Origin: an uncultured Nitrospira sp.
GTDB taxonomy: Bacteria; Nitrospirota; Nitrospiria; Nitrospirales; Nitrospiraceae
DNA length: 64,000 nucleotides
Direction of reading: 5' to 3'
NCBI GenBank assembly: GCA_902500995.1
Contig: CABVSR010000017.1
Coordinates: 28,450 to 92,449, forward strand
Within the stretch, counting starts at the first letter, position 1. Every line of letters begins with the position of its first letter. The position numbers and the translations under genes are program-made. The notes beneath the pieces were generated by a model that searched no databases, was not told the origin of the DNA, and saw only the letters and a list, made by a program, of their open reading frames with translations. Positions 61,519 to 64,000 of this stretch are shown piece by piece.

Positions 61519-62769
61519 TCAGAGTTGCCCGGAGAGGCTGTCGAGGGAGGCGGAAAAGAGTTCCAATTGCGCCGGCTTGGTCAGCAAGGCGGGCAAATCT
61601 TCCCGATCTAGTCGCAAGAGGTGCTCCGAATGAGCCGGCGTGATCACAAACGGGCGAACACGTCGGAGCGGCACATGCAACTTCCGCAGATCGTCCAGTG
61701 TCACCCGATGATACCGGCGAATGGACAGGATTCTGGCGACGTTCTTGTATCCCAATCCCGGCACCCGCAGCAGCACCTCGCGCGGCGCCCGGTTCACATC
61801 CACGGGAAACCGTTCGCGATGACGCAGGGCCCAGGCCAGTTTCGGATCGAGATCCAACGACAGGTTCGGATCGTCGGCGGTGGTCAATTCGTCCATCGAG
61901 AACCCGTAAAACCTGGTAAGCCAGTCGGCCTGGTAAAGACGATGCTCACGCGCCAGCGGCGGCGCCTGGAGCGGAAGCCGGGGATCGGCATGGGGATAGG
62001 GACTGAACGCGGAGTAATAGACCCGCTTCAGACTGTATTGCTGATACAGATGCGCCGCGGTGGCGAGAATGGCGGCATCGGTGCTCGGCGTGGCGCCGAT
62101 GACCATTTGGGTTGATTGGCCGGCCGGCGCGAATGCGGGCGCTGGACGACGATATGATTTCTCGGCACGCGCCGCCTGGACGCCGTCCTGAATCTGCGAC
62201 ATCGTGCCTTCGATCACCGTGATCTGTTTATCGGGCGCGAGTTGCACCAGATCGGCCTGGGTCGGAAGCTCGATGTTGGCGCTGAGCCGATCCACCCAGC
62301 GCCCAGCCTCCTCGATCAACCGCTGCGAGGCACCGGGAATGGCCTTCAGATGGATATAACCGCCGAAGCGATGGGTGTGCCGTAATGTTCGGACCACCGC
62401 CACAAGTTGCTCCATCGTGTCGTCAGGCGACCGAAAGATGCCGGAGCTCAGGAACAGACCCTCGATATAGTTGCGCCGGTAGAAATCAAGCGTGAGCTCC
62501 ACCACTTCCTGCGGGGTGAAGGCGGCCCGCGGGATATCGCTCGACACCCGGTTGACGCAAAACACGCAGTCGTAGACGCAGTAGTTCGTGAGCAGAATTT
62601 TCAGCAGGGAGACGCAGCGACCGTCGGGCGTGAAACTGTGGCAGATGCTATGGCCGGTTGAATTGCCGAGGCCGTCTTTGGAGCCAGCCCGGCGGGAGCC
62701 ACCACTTGCGCAGGACACATCATATTTGGCGGCATCGGCAAGGATCTTCAGCTTCGTCGTCAAGGACAT
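61519..62769 (-). CDS. Putative DNA modification/repair radical SAM protein (UdgX partner)
   Basis: 416 residues with the radical SAM cluster motif C-x3-C-x2-C (Cys64, Cys68, Cys71 in NYCVYDCVFC) and a C-terminal helix-hairpin-helix (VPGLGYKNVARIL) for DNA contact. The type, rSAM linked to UDG, is recurrently encoded next to DUF4130/UdgX proteins. Conserved HSFTPDGRC and SSGIFRSPDDTME fit. The reaction is not established. ATG 62769 opens the pair. Confidence 0.88.
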   Translation of the reverse strand: MSLTTKLKILADAAKYDVSCASGGSRRAGSKDGLGNSTGHSICHSFTPDGRCVSLLKILLTNYCVYDCVFCVNRVSSDIPRAAFTPQEVVELTLDFYRRNYIEGLFLSSGIFRSPDDTMEQLVAVVRTLRHTHRFGGYIHLKAIPGASQRLIEEAGRWVDRLSANIELPTQADLVQLAPDKQITVIEGTMSQIQDGVQAARAEKSYRRPAPAFAPAGQSTQMVIGATPSTDAAILATAAHLYQQYSLKRVYYSAFSPYPHADPRLPLQAPPLAREHRLYQADWLTRFYGFSMDELTTADDPNLSLDLDPKLAWALRHRERFPVDVNRAPREVLLRVPGLGYKNVARILSIRRYHRVTLDDLRKLHVPLRRVRPFVITPAHSEHLLRLDREDLPALLTKPAQLELFSASLDSLSGQL

Positions 62770-62950
62770 GGGTGATTATACCCGGAGACTTGTTCTCCAT
62801 GAAGCAGGAGGAAGGCCGAGAGTGGTTGGCCGCTTCAACCTGGCTCAAGGGGTTCATCCAGTCCTCAGTAGGCTTTGCATTCGCGACAATAGTTTACGGA
62901 TCTGTGAGCCAGTCTACGGATCTGTGACGTTGATACCAAGGAGGGAAATC

Positions 62951-63154
62951 ATGGGAAACCAGCATATCCAGCAACGACCGCTGATCGTGTATTGGTCCTG
63001 GGTGTTCCTGGCGCTGGCGATCATCGCGGGCATCATGGGCCTGTCTGGACTTGCCGGCACAGCCACGGCGCTGTCCTATGTGGTGTTCCTGGTGTTCTTC
63101 GTCGCCTATTTGATCAGCTTCTTCGTGGGCCGAAGACCCCCGCCGATCGGATGA
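62951..63154 (+). CDS. DUF1328-like small membrane protein
   Basis: 67 residues with two transmembrane helices (about 12-30 and 38-58). The pattern WSWVFLALAIIAGIMGLSG followed by GTATALSYVVFLVFFVAYLISF fits the YtjA/DUF1328 family. AAGGAGGG lies 6 nt before the ATG. The function of this family is unknown; some members are stress-induced. Confidence 0.85.
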   Translation: MGNQHIQQRPLIVYWSWVFLALAIIAGIMGLSGLAGTATALSYVVFLVFFVAYLISFFVGRRPPPIG

Positions 63155-63236
63155 GCCTTTAATTAGGTTTGCAGTCCCTGTCTGGCGCAGCGCCGAAACG
63201 TACCATCCCCTATTCACTCGTTCCCACTGGTCACAT

Positions 63237-63271
63237 AAAAAAAGCTCCGTCCTCTTTCGAGGGCGGAGCTT
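63237..63271 (-). terminator. Intrinsic terminator on the minus strand
   Basis: Read on the minus strand, a 13-bp GC-rich stem with a GAAA loop (63271-63242) is followed by seven T (63243-63237). This is a classic Rho-independent terminator. It lies 178 nt beyond the hflX stop and would end hflX or a small RNA encoded between. Confidence 0.85.
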
Positions 63272-63274
63272 CCA

Positions 63275-63347
63275 GAATTCGCAATTTTTATATTATGCGT
63301 TCATAACGTTTCCGTCATGCGTGCCTAATATTTCCATTGCGAATTCC
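63275..63347. repeat. 11-bp inverted repeat flanking an AT-rich loop
   Basis: GAATTCGCAAT (63275-63285) and ATTGCGAATTC (63337-63347) are perfect complements separated by 51 AT-rich bases. The block lies between hflX and the terminator, in sequence clearly lower in GC than the surrounding genes. Could fold as a long hairpin in the hflX 3' UTR. Confidence 0.6.
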
Positions 63348-63448
63348 TATGAACTCAGCATACCGCACATCGATCAAGATGGAACTTAGGAAAAGCCCTA
63401 GAAAGTTTGTCGTGATACATGAGCAGCCTCAGTGGGCCTCACAACACC

Positions 63449-64000
63449 TCATCGACCAAGCTTCTTTTTGATTGCCGTCAGATTCTCAGGGGTCGATCGC
63501 ACCCGCAGCGTCAGCCCCTCGGCATCGTATTCTTCGGACAAGACCCGCATCCGGGCGCGGATCTCCGCCACGACTTTTTGAGCGGTAAACGGAATATGCA
63601 ATTCCTCATCGAGCATATCGCTCTCGAAGTACCCCATGATGCGCTCGCGGAGGGCCTGCAGATCCTCCTTGCTTCGCGTGGATAGCAAGAATGCATCGGG
63701 ATATTCCGTCTTCAGGGCCGCGAGTTCATCCGGCGCAAGGCGATCTCGTTTATTCAGCACCAACAGGCTGGGGACATCCGTGGCGCCGACTTCGGCCAAC
63801 ACCTTCCGCGTGACCTCCAGCTGGGAGCGAAAGGACGGATCTGAAGCATCGACGACAAACAGCAAGAGCGAGGCACTGGCTGCTTCATCCAGCGTCGACT
63901 TGAACGACGCCACCAGGTCATGCGGGAGCTTTTTGATGAAACCCACCGTATCTGACAGCAGCACTTTAGGGCGCGTCTCAGGATACAAGGGCCGGATCGT
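63449..64000 (-). CDS. hflX: GTPase HflX, C-terminal part (5' end outside window)
   Basis: Ribosome-associated GTPase that splits or rescues stalled ribosomes. The frame is open to the window edge (TIRPLYPETRPKV at the start) and shows G3 LLSDTVGFIKKLPHDLVASF (given in parts), the G4 motif NKRD and the HflX C-terminal domain. About the last 183 residues are present. The TTG at 63988 is internal, not the start. A minus-strand terminator follows 178 nt downstream. Confidence 0.93.
   Translation of the reverse strand, partial: TIRPLYPETRPKVLLSDTVGFIKKLPHDLVASFKSTLDEAASASLLLFVVDASDPSFRSQLEVTRKVLAEVGATDVPSLLVLNKRDRLAPDELAALKTEYPDAFLLSTRSKEDLQALRERIMGYFESDMLDEELHIPFTAQKVVAEIRARMRVLSEEYDAEGLTLRVRSTPENLTAIKKKLGR

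Overview
The window is a gene-dense (about 90% coding), high-GC bacterial chromosome segment from a didermic organism. It carries the Kdo and heptose lipopolysaccharide pathway, lipoproteins and outer-membrane barrels. The mix of pyrimidine, purine and Kdo genes with NnrS, CuA-like cupredoxin, UdgX/radical SAM, Adhesin-E-like and small zinc-ribbon proteins, many GTG starts and short palindromic intergenic repeats, resembles Nitrospira (phylum Nitrospirota). That assignment is inference; no rRNA is present. I saw no tRNA, rRNA, CRISPR array, transposase or prophage.

Layout. 1-8811: a forward run of pyrimidine and housekeeping genes (pyrC end, DUF4149, carA, sppA, M48 protease, carB, greA, SAM hydroxide adenosyltransferase). 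9164-11570: an orphan RND adaptor facing an outer-membrane barrel. 11746-24758: bioA divergent from a long forward block: lepA-lepB, heptose kinase, kdsB, pyrG, kdsA, kdsD, pgsA, plsY, an RCK_C-like protein and a DegP protease. 24802-27756: reverse fusA2-like and radC. 27941-31209: a sigma-54-type promoter with a tiny zinc-ribbon gene, then rsmD-coaD-aminotransferase and an FmdB-type protein. 31309-35482: reverse block lipoprotein, tsaC, purD, purH. 35829-38869: OmpA-like, coiled-coil/HhH and RNase-H-fold proteins. 38916-43281: NnrS and a 1031-residue membrane protein of unknown function. 43557-48015: dnaE and accA. 48300-64000: a mosaic of porin, ferritin-like, hrpB, small secreted proteins, a truncated FAD oxidoreductase, pseudouridine synthase, cupredoxin, hydrolase, MazG-like, DUF4130-UdgX with its radical SAM partner, DUF1328 and the end of hflX.

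The most unusual signals are non-coding. Two 120-bp palindromic elements lie 2-3 nt after the stop codons of pyrG and purH, in the same orientation to each gene, and their terminal and central stems differ by compensatory changes. A different 99-bp palindrome sits directly before the dnaE promoter. bioA and lepA have near-consensus divergent promoters sharing one -35 core. The dnaE promoter places transcription start almost on its GTG codon. Protein-level oddities include a His-to-Asp change at the catalytic position of the SAM hydroxide adenosyltransferase, an EF-G paralogue lacking the catalytic His, and a cupredoxin with re-spaced CuA-type ligands.
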